DNA of 64,000 nt from Endozoicomonas euniceicola (GTDB taxonomy: Bacteria > Pseudomonadota > Gammaproteobacteria > Pseudomonadales > Endozoicomonadaceae): positions 1,705,001-1,769,000 of the forward strand of contig NZ_CP103300.1 in the NCBI RefSeq assembly GCF_025562755.1, given 5' to 3'. Positions within the stretch are counted from its first letter, which is position 1. The number at the start of each line of letters is the position of its first letter. This document shows, piece after piece, positions 33,498 through 42,446 of the stretch. The notes under the pieces are model-generated. The model was not told the DNA's origin, searched no databases, and was given only the letters and a program-made list of their open reading frames with translations. A program made the translations under genes and the position numbers.

Positions 33498-36065
33498 ATG
33501 AAGCAACATAAAAGTTTCAGTCAGTTTATATTCCATTGGCTGGCTGGTTTTTTTTGTCTCTTTTTTATCGGTTCCCTTTGCAGCCCTGTCGTCCATGCCT
33601 TTATACAAACTCAATATACACGGGGAGAACCCTCAATAAAAACGGTAGGCACCTCCAGTAATCAAGAAGACGACAGCTACTTAATAAACCCGGGAAGCAT
33701 TCTGGTTGAGTGGCTCACCACTGGAAAAAAGTCTCTTGATAATCAGGTTTTTCCCAATAACACTTATATACGACTTTGTTTCAAGTCTCGAAAAGAAGTC
33801 CCTTTCTACCGGAGTAAATCATCTGACCTGCCCCATTTTACTTCATCCAATAATGGCAGTTTAGATAACGAACCTTCTCAAGGTCACAATGTATCAGTAC
33901 TTTTAAAAATCCAGTCAGTTTCCGGGCGTGATGTTGTCCATTATGACCCGGGAAAGTGGCGCTTTAATTCCGACTGCGCATCTTTCACCAATAATGCCAA
34001 AACGACAGAGGATGAAGTCCCTGTACCCACTCAGGTTGTCATTACCATCGCGGATGAGCTCCCCATTAATTCCTCAAAAAACTATTTAATGCCTTATGAA
34101 AAACCAACACAGAATAGTGGGAAAGGTGACGTATACGTATCCGGCGGAGCTTTTGACGATGGCCCGGATGATAAAGACGATTTCTGGAAACGTCCCGGAG
34201 GTGGCTCAGAGCGGATACTCTATGCATGGTCACTGGACAAGCTTTCTATTCTCCTGACCCAGATCGGGCTTCAGCCCAATAAAGAGCAACAAAGGCGACC
34301 GGCCATTTACCTTGTTGTCTGCCACGACGGCTGGAGAAGTACCGACATAGCCATACCTGTAGAGTTATGGAGGGTAATGGTAAAACGCAATCATCATCGG
34401 GACCCGAGGGTACTCAGGGCATTATCACAAAACCCCGTTGATCCCACAGCGGCCTATTGGCAATGGGTAGAGCAGAATCCTGATTTGAACAAGCTTTATG
34501 GAACCAATCCTACGTTAGTCCTTGATCGTTTAAGTCTGCTCGCATTACTCCCGGGAAAGGCACCTGCCCCCGTCCGCCAGCCAGGAGGGGAACAGGTGGA
34601 AAGCAGCGGGCAAAGTGGCGAGGCGCAAAAGACCCAACAGCAAACATCGAACCAACCTGCTGCGCCATCAGACAAAAGCATAAATGAGCATCGTGGCAGA
34701 GATGGAAAGGCTGATGATGGCGACGGTGATCATCCCCCATCACAGAATATTAAATGCATGAATTGTGGCAAGCCGGTAGTGGAGTCTAAATCTTACTGTC
34801 AGGACTGTCTTGATCTGCAGGAAGCTGTCAAAAGCCAGGTTCAGGAGAAATATAATACAAAACTTAATGAAGCACTGAAAGAAGCCACAATATTTGATAA
34901 CCCACATGCGCTCATTGAAGCAAAGGCACTGATAAAAGTGGGAGCGACGCTGGAGTTTCCTCTCATAATAGAAATGCTATCGGAATTTATCGGTCATAAA
35001 TCTAAGATGAGTATTAGAGAGAGGGCTAAAATCATTGAGCCTTGGGTAGACCTCTGGATCGAGTCACATTTTATAGATATTGAGTCTGAAGAATGGAACA
35101 AAATAATATCGGCGGGACTAAAGGCAGAACTTGGAGATACGCATAAAGAAAAATTGTATCCATGCCCAGTATACCCAATCATTTGGTTGAAATGGCTACC
35201 AGAGAAATTCTTACAGCCTTTGCTGGATGACGAATTTGCGAATGCTATGAAGGAAAGAAACGACTGGAACGCTAGGTTACTCAAAGAAAATGGAGCCAAA
35301 GTTAATCAAGCAGATATAGATGCCGAGCTGGAAAAAACTGTGGCTGATAACGATGTAAATAGAACTAGAAATTTGGTTATGCTTGGAAAGACAAAGTATG
35401 AGCCTGCCATGACCCTGCTGCTTAAAGATCTGTGTTCCGAAAACCATCGTTGTCATGCTATTGCATACATGTATTTCCATCACGGAGCTGTCGTTACCAC
35501 CGAGATCATGCAGACCGCAATAAGCAAATACACCGACCACAAGAAAGAATTGCTAAAAAGCTTAATTGAGCAAGCTGAGCCTGAAGTTTTGGTGGCTGGG
35601 TTGAATCACGCATTTTCAATTAATAAAACCGAAGCTATAGTGGCGCTGATTACATTGGGACGCGGTACCATTACCTCCCTGATCACCGTAGAGCTCATGC
35701 AGAGCAACCAATATTCCTACTCTTACTATGCCAAAATACTAAAAGATATGAAAAAAGTTGACGCTCCACTCTCCAGGGGTATCGCTGAAGCGGGGCTTCA
35801 AGACGCTATTTTGAATGGAAACTCCGATAATGCCAAATTCTGGATATCGCGTGGTGCTTCTGCTGACGTTGATCAGTTCACTAAGGGGCTTAAGGCAGCA
35901 GCCGAAAATGGTGCATTTAGTTTTGTCAAAGAATGGGTGAGGCTTGGCGCTAAACTCAGCCAGGAAATTATCAATAAAGGAGCTGATGGAGCCATCATTC
36001 GTGATAAGTTGGAGACTGCCGTTAAGTGGAAGGCACTGAAACCCAGTCCTGAGCAGAGCCAATAA
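33498..36065 (+). CDS. Tandem exported ankyrin-like repeat protein, copy 6 (mosaic)
   Basis: 855 aa, the shortest. Signal-peptide variant FFIGSLCSPVVHA; head type 1; linker type B with KCMNCGKPVVESKSYCQDC. The start of the helical half is the compact type of copies 7-9 (GHKSKMSIRERAKIIEPW, no STLTSMFFQ stretch). From GLNHAFSINKTEAI it switches to near-identity with copies 2/3, up to VRLGAKLSQEII. The final 30 residues (DGAIIRDKLETAVKWKALKP) match copy 5. At least three donor types are thus joined in one open frame. Confidence 0.85.
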   Translation: MKQHKSFSQFIFHWLAGFFCLFFIGSLCSPVVHAFIQTQYTRGEPSIKTVGTSSNQEDDSYLINPGSILVEWLTTGKKSLDNQVFPNNTYIRLCFKSRKEVPFYRSKSSDLPHFTSSNNGSLDNEPSQGHNVSVLLKIQSVSGRDVVHYDPGKWRFNSDCASFTNNAKTTEDEVPVPTQVVITIADELPINSSKNYLMPYEKPTQNSGKGDVYVSGGAFDDGPDDKDDFWKRPGGGSERILYAWSLDKLSILLTQIGLQPNKEQQRRPAIYLVVCHDGWRSTDIAIPVELWRVMVKRNHHRDPRVLRALSQNPVDPTAAYWQWVEQNPDLNKLYGTNPTLVLDRLSLLALLPGKAPAPVRQPGGEQVESSGQSGEAQKTQQQTSNQPAAPSDKSINEHRGRDGKADDGDGDHPPSQNIKCMNCGKPVVESKSYCQDCLDLQEAVKSQVQEKYNTKLNEALKEATIFDNPHALIEAKALIKVGATLEFPLIIEMLSEFIGHKSKMSIRERAKIIEPWVDLWIESHFIDIESEEWNKIISAGLKAELGDTHKEKLYPCPVYPIIWLKWLPEKFLQPLLDDEFANAMKERNDWNARLLKENGAKVNQADIDAELEKTVADNDVNRTRNLVMLGKTKYEPAMTLLLKDLCSENHRCHAIAYMYFHHGAVVTTEIMQTAISKYTDHKKELLKSLIEQAEPEVLVAGLNHAFSINKTEAIVALITLGRGTITSLITVELMQSNQYSYSYYAKILKDMKKVDAPLSRGIAEAGLQDAILNGNSDNAKFWISRGASADVDQFTKGLKAAAENGAFSFVKEWVRLGAKLSQEIINKGADGAIIRDKLETAVKWKALKPSPEQSQ

Positions 36066-36206
36066 AATTACTTTCCGGAACAAGTTCCTTGAATGTTTCC
36101 CGGAAATACTCAAGGAACAGAAGATGTTACTGTTGCTTTCTGCTCTATTTGCATCTCATAAAATACTGACTAGACTCTGAGCTCTGCAAAATCAGAGTGA
36201 CCCGTC

Positions 36207-39200
36207 ATGAAGCAACATAAAAGTTTCAGTCAGTTTATATTCCATTGGCTGGCTGGTTTTTTTTGTCTCTTTTTTATCGGTTCCCTTTGCAGCCCTGTTG
36301 CCCATGCCTTTATACAAACTCAATATACACGGGGAGAACCCTCAATAAAAACGGTAGGCACCTCCAGTAATCAAGAAGACGACAGCTACTTAATAAATCC
36401 GGGAAGTATTCTGGTTGAGTGGCTCACCACTGGAAAAAAGTCTCTTGATAATCAGGTTTTTCCCAATAACACTTATATACGACTTTGTTTCAAGTCTCGA
36501 AAAGAAGTTTCTTTCTACCGGAGTAAATCATCTGACCCGCCCCATTTTACTTCATCCAATAATGGCAGTTTAGATAACGAACCTTCTCAAGGTCACAATG
36601 TATCAGTGCTTTTAAAAATCCAGTCAGTTTCCGGGCGTGATGTTGTCCATTATGACCCGGGTAAGTGGCGTTTTAATTCCGACTGCGCATCTTTCACCAA
36701 TAATGCGAAAACGACTGAGGATGAAGTCCCTGTACCCACTCAGGTTGTCATCACCACCGCGGATGACCTCCTCCCCATTAATTCCTCAAAAAACTATTTA
36801 ATGCCTTATGAAAAACCAACACAGAATAGTGGGAAAGGTGACGTATACGCATCCGGCGGAGCTTTTGACGATGGCCCGGATGATAAAGACGATTTCTGGA
36901 AACGCCCCGGAGGCGGCTCAGAGCGGATACTCTATGCATGGTCACTGGACAAGCTTTCTATTCTCCTGACCCAGATCGGGCTTCAGCCCAATAAAGAGCA
37001 ACAAAGGCGACCGGCCATTTACCTTGTTGTCTGGCACGACGGCTGGAGAAGTACCAATATAGCCATACCTGTAGAGTTATGGAGGGTAATGGTAAAACGC
37101 AATCATCATCGGGACCCGAGGGTACTCAGGGCATTATCACAAAACCCCGTTGATCCCACAGCGGCCTATTGGCAATGGGTAGAACAGAATCCTGATTTGA
37201 ACAAGCTTTATGGAACCAATCCTACGTTAATCCTTGATCATTTAAGTCTGCTCGCATTAATCCCGGGAAAGGCACCTGCCCCCGTCCGCCAGCCAGGAGG
37301 GGAACAGGTGGAAAGCAGTGGGCAAAGTGGCGAGGCGCAAAAGACCCAACAGCAAACATCGAACCAACCTGCTGCGCCATCAGACAAAAGCATAAATGAG
37401 CATCGTGGCAGAGATGGAAAGGCTGATGATGGCGACGGTGATCATCCCCCATCACAGAATATTAAATGCATGAATTGTGGCAAGCCGGTAGTGGAGTCTA
37501 AATCTTACTGTCAGGACTGTCTTGATCTGCAGGAAGCTGTCAAAAGCCAGGTTCAGGAGAAATATAATACAAAACTTAATGAAGCACTGAAAGAAGCCAC
37601 AATATTTGATAACCCACATGCGCTCATTGAAGCAAAGGCACTGATAAAAGTGGGAGCGACGCTGGAGTTTCCTCTCATAATAGAAATGCTATCGGAATTT
37701 ATCGGTCATAAATCTAAGATGAGTATTCGAGAGAGAGCTAAAATCATTGAGCCTTGGGTAGACCTCTGGATCAAGTCACATTTTATAGATATTGAGTCTG
37801 AAGAATGGAAGAAAATAATATCGGCGGGACTAAAGGCAGAACTTGGAGATATGCATAAAGAAAAATTGTATGGATACCCAATCATTTGGTTGAAATGGCT
37901 ACCAAAGAAATTCTTACAGCCTTTGTTGGATGACGAATTTGTGAATGCTGTTAAGGAAAGAAAATACTGGAAAGCTCAGTTACTCAAGGAAAATGGGGCC
38001 AAAGTTAATCAAGCAGATATTGTTGCCGAGCTGGAAAAAGCTGTGGCTGATAATGATGTAAAGAGAACTAAAAATTTGGTTAGGCTTAAATACACAAAGT
38101 ATGAGCCTGCTATGACCCTGCTGTTCAAAAATTTGTTTTCCAAAAACCACGGTTCTTATTCTATTCCTATTGCAAACAGCTATTTCGCTCGTGGAGCTGT
38201 TGTTACCACTAAGATCATGCAGAACGCAATAAGTAAATACACCCGTCATAAGAAAAATTTGCTAAAAGCGTTAATTAAGCGATCTCAACCTGAAGTTTTG
38301 GTGGCTGGGTTGAATCACGCATTTTCAATTAATAAAATCAACGCTATAGAAGCAATGATTAAATTGGGAGGCGATACCATTACCTCATTGATCACCGTAG
38401 AGCTCATGCAGAACAGCAAATATTCCTACTCTCAGTACGCCCATGAACTAGCTGATAGCGCTTCACTCTCTCCGGGTATCGCAGATGCAGGGCTTCAGGA
38501 AGCTATTTTGAGAGGAAGTTCCAGCAAAGCTAAACACTGGATAAAGCTTGGTGCTGTTGCTGACGCTAGTCAGCTTGCTAAAGGGCTTGAAAAAGCAGCC
38601 GAACGTGGTAGATCAACTTCTGCCAAAGAATGGAGAGAACTTGGTGCTCCTTTTGACGTTGACCAGCTTAATAGGGGGCTTGAAAAGGCAGTCCAAAAAG
38701 GTAATTTAGAATTTATCAGAGAATGGGTAGAGCTTGGAGCTATACCCAGCCAGAAAGCACTCCTTGCAGTAATTAATAAAGCCATCATTATGAAGGGTCG
38801 TATTAAGAGGGCTAAGGCCTGGAAGCATTTGGACTATCTATACCCAAACAGCACTGCGTCTAAATCGAGCGACGAGTATGACGAAGCTATGTTGACTGGA
38901 GATTCCAGCAAAATTAAATGCTGGATAGTAGCTTTTGGTAGATTTAATTCTGGTAGTCAATTTGACAAGTGGTTTAAAAAGGAAAGCGAACATGTCAGAT
39001 CGACTTCTGCCAAAAAACGGATAAAACCTGGTACTCATTTTGAAGTTGACCAGCTTAATAACGGGCTTGAAAATGCAGCCCAAAAAGATGATTTAGAATT
39101 TATCAGAGAATGGGTAGAGCTTGGAGCTATACCCAGCCATAAAGCATTCTTTGCAGTAATGAGTAAAGCCATCATTATGAAGAATCTTATTGAGAGGGCT

Positions 39201-39299
39201 AAGGCCATGAAGAATGTGAACTATTTAGATCCAGACAGCTCTGATTCTCAAACGTACGAGAAGCTACAACGGAGTAAGGTACGGGACAAAAAAATATAA
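36207..39299 (+). CDS. Tandem exported ankyrin-like repeat protein, copy 7 (longest)
   Basis: 1030 aa. Head, linker and C4 motif are almost identical to copy 6, then it diverges. The C-terminal repeat domain is extended by about 150 residues: GLEKAAERGRSTSAKEWREL, GLEKAVQKGNLEFIREWVEL, then a degenerate segment and a second round (GLENAAQKDDLEFIREWVEL...). The usual LKPSPEQSQ end is replaced by LQRSKVRDKKI. That end shares its DNA with copy 8 but is read in another frame, so an indel has changed the tail in one of them. The downstream spacer is short (106 bp) and of a different type. Confidence 0.85.
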   Translation: MKQHKSFSQFIFHWLAGFFCLFFIGSLCSPVAHAFIQTQYTRGEPSIKTVGTSSNQEDDSYLINPGSILVEWLTTGKKSLDNQVFPNNTYIRLCFKSRKEVSFYRSKSSDPPHFTSSNNGSLDNEPSQGHNVSVLLKIQSVSGRDVVHYDPGKWRFNSDCASFTNNAKTTEDEVPVPTQVVITTADDLLPINSSKNYLMPYEKPTQNSGKGDVYASGGAFDDGPDDKDDFWKRPGGGSERILYAWSLDKLSILLTQIGLQPNKEQQRRPAIYLVVWHDGWRSTNIAIPVELWRVMVKRNHHRDPRVLRALSQNPVDPTAAYWQWVEQNPDLNKLYGTNPTLILDHLSLLALIPGKAPAPVRQPGGEQVESSGQSGEAQKTQQQTSNQPAAPSDKSINEHRGRDGKADDGDGDHPPSQNIKCMNCGKPVVESKSYCQDCLDLQEAVKSQVQEKYNTKLNEALKEATIFDNPHALIEAKALIKVGATLEFPLIIEMLSEFIGHKSKMSIRERAKIIEPWVDLWIKSHFIDIESEEWKKIISAGLKAELGDMHKEKLYGYPIIWLKWLPKKFLQPLLDDEFVNAVKERKYWKAQLLKENGAKVNQADIVAELEKAVADNDVKRTKNLVRLKYTKYEPAMTLLFKNLFSKNHGSYSIPIANSYFARGAVVTTKIMQNAISKYTRHKKNLLKALIKRSQPEVLVAGLNHAFSINKINAIEAMIKLGGDTITSLITVELMQNSKYSYSQYAHELADSASLSPGIADAGLQEAILRGSSSKAKHWIKLGAVADASQLAKGLEKAAERGRSTSAKEWRELGAPFDVDQLNRGLEKAVQKGNLEFIREWVELGAIPSQKALLAVINKAIIMKGRIKRAKAWKHLDYLYPNSTASKSSDEYDEAMLTGDSSKIKCWIVAFGRFNSGSQFDKWFKKESEHVRSTSAKKRIKPGTHFEVDQLNNGLENAAQKDDLEFIREWVELGAIPSHKAFFAVMSKAIIMKNLIERAKAMKNVNYLDPDSSDSQTYEKLQRSKVRDKKI

Positions 39300-39405
39300 A
39301 TTCAGGTTTGCCTCACATACCGTTTTTTGAGTACTTACATTATTTGTTGTATATCACAAAAGACTGACTAAACTCTGGGTCTGGAAAAAATCAGAGTGAC
39401 CTGTC

Positions 39406-42132
39406 ATGAAGCAACATAAAAGTTTCAGTCAGTTTATGTTTCATTGGCTTGCTGGATATTTTTGTCTCTTTTTTATCGGTTCCCTTTGCAGCCCTGTTGC
39501 CCATGCCTTTATACAAACTCAATATTCACGGGGAGAACCCTCAATAAAAACGGTAGGAACCTCCAGTAATCAAGAAGACGACAGCTACTTAATAAATCCG
39601 GGAAGTATTCTGGTTGAGTGGCTCACCACTGGAAAAAAGTCCCTTGATAATCAGGTTTTTCCCAATAACACTTATATACGACTTTGTTTCAAGTCTCGAA
39701 AAGAAGTCTCTTTCTACCGGAGTAAATCATCTGACCCGACCCATTTTACTTCATCCAATAATGGCAGTTTAGATAACGAACCTTCTCAAGGTCACAATGT
39801 ATCAGTACTTTTAAAAATCCAGTCAGTTTCCGGGCATGATGTTGTCCATTATGACCCGGGAAAGTGGCGCTTTAATTCCGACTGCGCATCTTTCACCAAT
39901 AATGCGAAAACGACTGAGGATGAAGTCCCTGTACCCACTCAGGTTGTCATCACCACCGCGGATGAGCTCCCCATTAATTCCTCAAAAAACTATTTAATGC
40001 CTTATGAAAAACCAACACAGAATAGTGGAAAAGGTGACGTATACGCATCCGGCGGAGCTTTTGACGATGGCCCGGATGATAAAGACGATTTCTGGAAACG
40101 CCCCGGAGGCGGCTCAGAGCGGATACTCTATGCATGGTCACTGGACAAGCTTTCTATTCTCCTGACCCAGATCGGGCTTCAGCCCTATAAAGAGCAAGAA
40201 AGGCGACCGGCCATTTACCTTGTTGTCTGGCACGACGGCTGGAGAAGTACCAATATAGCCATACCTGTAGAGTTATGGAGGGTAATGGTAAAACGCAATC
40301 ATCATCGGGACCCGAGGGTACTCAGGGCATTATCACAAAACCCCGTTGATCCCACAGTGGCCTATTGGCAATGGGTAGAACAGAATCCTGATTTGAACAA
40401 GCTTTATGGAACCAACCCTACGTTAGTCCTTGATCGTTTAAGTCTGCTCGCATTAATCCCGGGCAAGGCACCTGCCCCCGTCCGCCAGCCAGGAGGGGAA
40501 CAGGGGGAAAGCAGCGGGCAAAGTGGCGAGGCGCAAAAGACCCAACAGCAAACATCGAACCAACCTGCTGCGCCATCAGACAAAAGCATAAATGAGCATC
40601 GTGGCAGAGATGGAAAGGCTGATGATGGCAACGGTGATCATCCCCCTTCACAGAATATTAAATGCATGAATTGTGGCAAGCCGGTAGTGGAGTCTAAATC
40701 TTACTGTCAGGACTGTCTTGATCAGCAGAAAATTGCCAGAAGCCCGGACGAAGAAAGGGATAATACAGAACTTAATGAAGCACTGAAAAAAACCACAATA
40801 TTTGATAGCCCACATGCGCTCTCAGAAGCAGAGACACTGATAAAAGCGGGAGCTACGCTGGAGCTTTCTTTCATAATAGAAAAGCTATCGAAATTTATCG
40901 GTCATAAACCAGAGATGGCTATTCGGCACAAAGTTAGAACCATTGAGCCCTGGGTAGACCTGTGGATCAAGTCACATTTTATAGATATTGAGTCTGAAGA
41001 ATGGAATAAGCTGATATGGGCAAGACTAAAGGCAGAACTTGGAGATACACATAAACATAAAGCAGAATTGTATAAATACCCAATCACTTGGTTTAAATGG
41101 CTATCAAAAAAATTCTCACAACCTTTTTTGGATGACGAATTTGCAAACGCTGTGAAGAAAAGAAAATACTGGAATGCTAAGTTACTCAAAGAAAATGGAG
41201 CCAAAGTTAATCAAGCAGATATTGATGCCGAGCTGGAAAAAGCTGTGGCTGATAACGATGTAAAGAGAACTGAAAATTTGGTTATGCTTGGAGACACAAA
41301 CTATGGGCCTGCTATGACCCCGCTGCTCAAGGGTTTGTGTTCCAAAAATCATGATTCTTATTCTATTGCAAACAGTTATCTCGCTCACGGAGCTGTCGTT
41401 ACCACCGAGATTATGAAGACCGCGATAAGTAAATACACTTATCGCAAAAAAGAGTTGCTAAAAGAGTTAATTAAGCAAGCTCAGCCTGAAGTTTTGGTGG
41501 CTGGGTTGAATCACGCATTTTCAATTAATAAAACCAAAGCTATAGAAGCACTGATTAAATTGGGAGGCGATACCATTACCTCATTGATCACCGTAGAGCT
41601 CATGCAGAGCAGCAAATATTCCTACTCTCAATACGCCCATGAACTAGCTGATGGCGCTTCACTCTCTCCGGGTATCGCAGATGCAGGGCTTCAAGAAGCT
41701 ATTTTGAGAGGAAGTTCCAGCAAAGCTAAGCACTGGATAAAGTTTGGTGCTGTTGCTGACGCTAGTCAGCTTGCTAAGGGGCTTGAAAAAGCAGCCGAAC
41801 GTGGTAGATCAACTTCTGCCAAAGAATGGAGAGAACTTGGTGCTCCTTTTGACGTTGACCAGCTTAATAAGGGGCTTGAAAAGGCAGCCCAAAAAGGTAA
41901 TTTAGAATTTATAAGAGAATGGGTAGAGCTTGGAGCTATACCCAGCCAGGAAACATTCTTTGCAGTAATTAATAAAGCCATCATTATGAATAATCTTATT
42001 AAGAGGGCTAAGGCCAGAAAGAATGTGAAATATTTAGATCCAAACAGCTTTGATTCTCGCATGTTCGAGAAGCTACCATGGCTAAAGTACGGGACAAAAA
42101 AATACAACAGGGGCCGTAAAAATCAATCTTGA
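39406..42132 (+). CDS. Tandem exported ankyrin-like repeat protein, copy 8
   Basis: 908 aa. Signal-peptide region slightly altered (FMFHWLAGYFCLFFIG). Head type 1, linker type B, C4 motif KCMNCGK...YCQDC, then QQKIARSPDEERDN unlike the others. The helical half is of the compact GHKPEMAIRHKVRTIEPW type. The repeat domain has GLEKAAERGRSTSAKEWREL and GLEKAAQKGNLEFIREWVEL as in copy 7, and ends KYGTKKYNRGRKNQS. The leader is the variant form (GACTAAACTCTGGGTCTGG) shared with copy 9, without the araC fossil. Confidence 0.85.
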   Translation: MKQHKSFSQFMFHWLAGYFCLFFIGSLCSPVAHAFIQTQYSRGEPSIKTVGTSSNQEDDSYLINPGSILVEWLTTGKKSLDNQVFPNNTYIRLCFKSRKEVSFYRSKSSDPTHFTSSNNGSLDNEPSQGHNVSVLLKIQSVSGHDVVHYDPGKWRFNSDCASFTNNAKTTEDEVPVPTQVVITTADELPINSSKNYLMPYEKPTQNSGKGDVYASGGAFDDGPDDKDDFWKRPGGGSERILYAWSLDKLSILLTQIGLQPYKEQERRPAIYLVVWHDGWRSTNIAIPVELWRVMVKRNHHRDPRVLRALSQNPVDPTVAYWQWVEQNPDLNKLYGTNPTLVLDRLSLLALIPGKAPAPVRQPGGEQGESSGQSGEAQKTQQQTSNQPAAPSDKSINEHRGRDGKADDGNGDHPPSQNIKCMNCGKPVVESKSYCQDCLDQQKIARSPDEERDNTELNEALKKTTIFDSPHALSEAETLIKAGATLELSFIIEKLSKFIGHKPEMAIRHKVRTIEPWVDLWIKSHFIDIESEEWNKLIWARLKAELGDTHKHKAELYKYPITWFKWLSKKFSQPFLDDEFANAVKKRKYWNAKLLKENGAKVNQADIDAELEKAVADNDVKRTENLVMLGDTNYGPAMTPLLKGLCSKNHDSYSIANSYLAHGAVVTTEIMKTAISKYTYRKKELLKELIKQAQPEVLVAGLNHAFSINKTKAIEALIKLGGDTITSLITVELMQSSKYSYSQYAHELADGASLSPGIADAGLQEAILRGSSSKAKHWIKFGAVADASQLAKGLEKAAERGRSTSAKEWRELGAPFDVDQLNKGLEKAAQKGNLEFIREWVELGAIPSQETFFAVINKAIIMNNLIKRAKARKNVKYLDPNSFDSRMFEKLPWLKYGTKKYNRGRKNQS

Positions 42133-42198
42133 CCGGTTCATTAGCAGAATAGTTGGGCACTGGACGTTTCAACCATTAACGGGAATTTAGCCAGCTAA

Positions 42199-42313
42199 GG
42201 GGCGCAGCATTCAATAACTTACCGGGCTTTTGGCTGTTGGCTTTTGGCTATTAGCTGCTCATACAGCCAACCGCCAAAAGCCAACAGCGGTATATTATGT
42301 TCTGCTGCTTCCC
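42199..42313 (+). mobile_element. Palindromic miniature element, copy 4 (115 bp, TAA target duplication)
   Basis: GGGGCGCAGCATTCAATAAC at the left, GTTCTGCTGCTTCCC at the right, flanked by TAA at 42196-42198 and 42314-42316. The interior 7-bp array is short. It lies in the 314-bp spacer between copies 8 and 9. Confidence 0.85.
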
Positions 42314-42319
42314 TAACAT

Positions 42320-42446
42320 GGTTCACGCCTTACAGGGTTGGCAAATAAAGCCAAATGGTTGGCTGAACGGATCAAGATTGATTATTTTTTGTATATCACA
42401 AAAGACTGACTAAACTCTGAGTCTGGAAAAATAAGAGTGACCTGTC
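42320..42446 (+). repeat. Copy 9 upstream region homologous to the copy 1 upstream region
   Basis: CACGCCTTACAGGGTTGGCA, AATAAAGCCAAATGGTTGGC and the following bases match 19420-19490 (CACGCCCTGAAGGGTTGGCA..., AGATAAAGCCAAACGGTTGGC) with scattered differences. No other spacer has this sequence. It includes a TTGGC/GCCAA stem-loop in both places. Confidence 0.75.
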
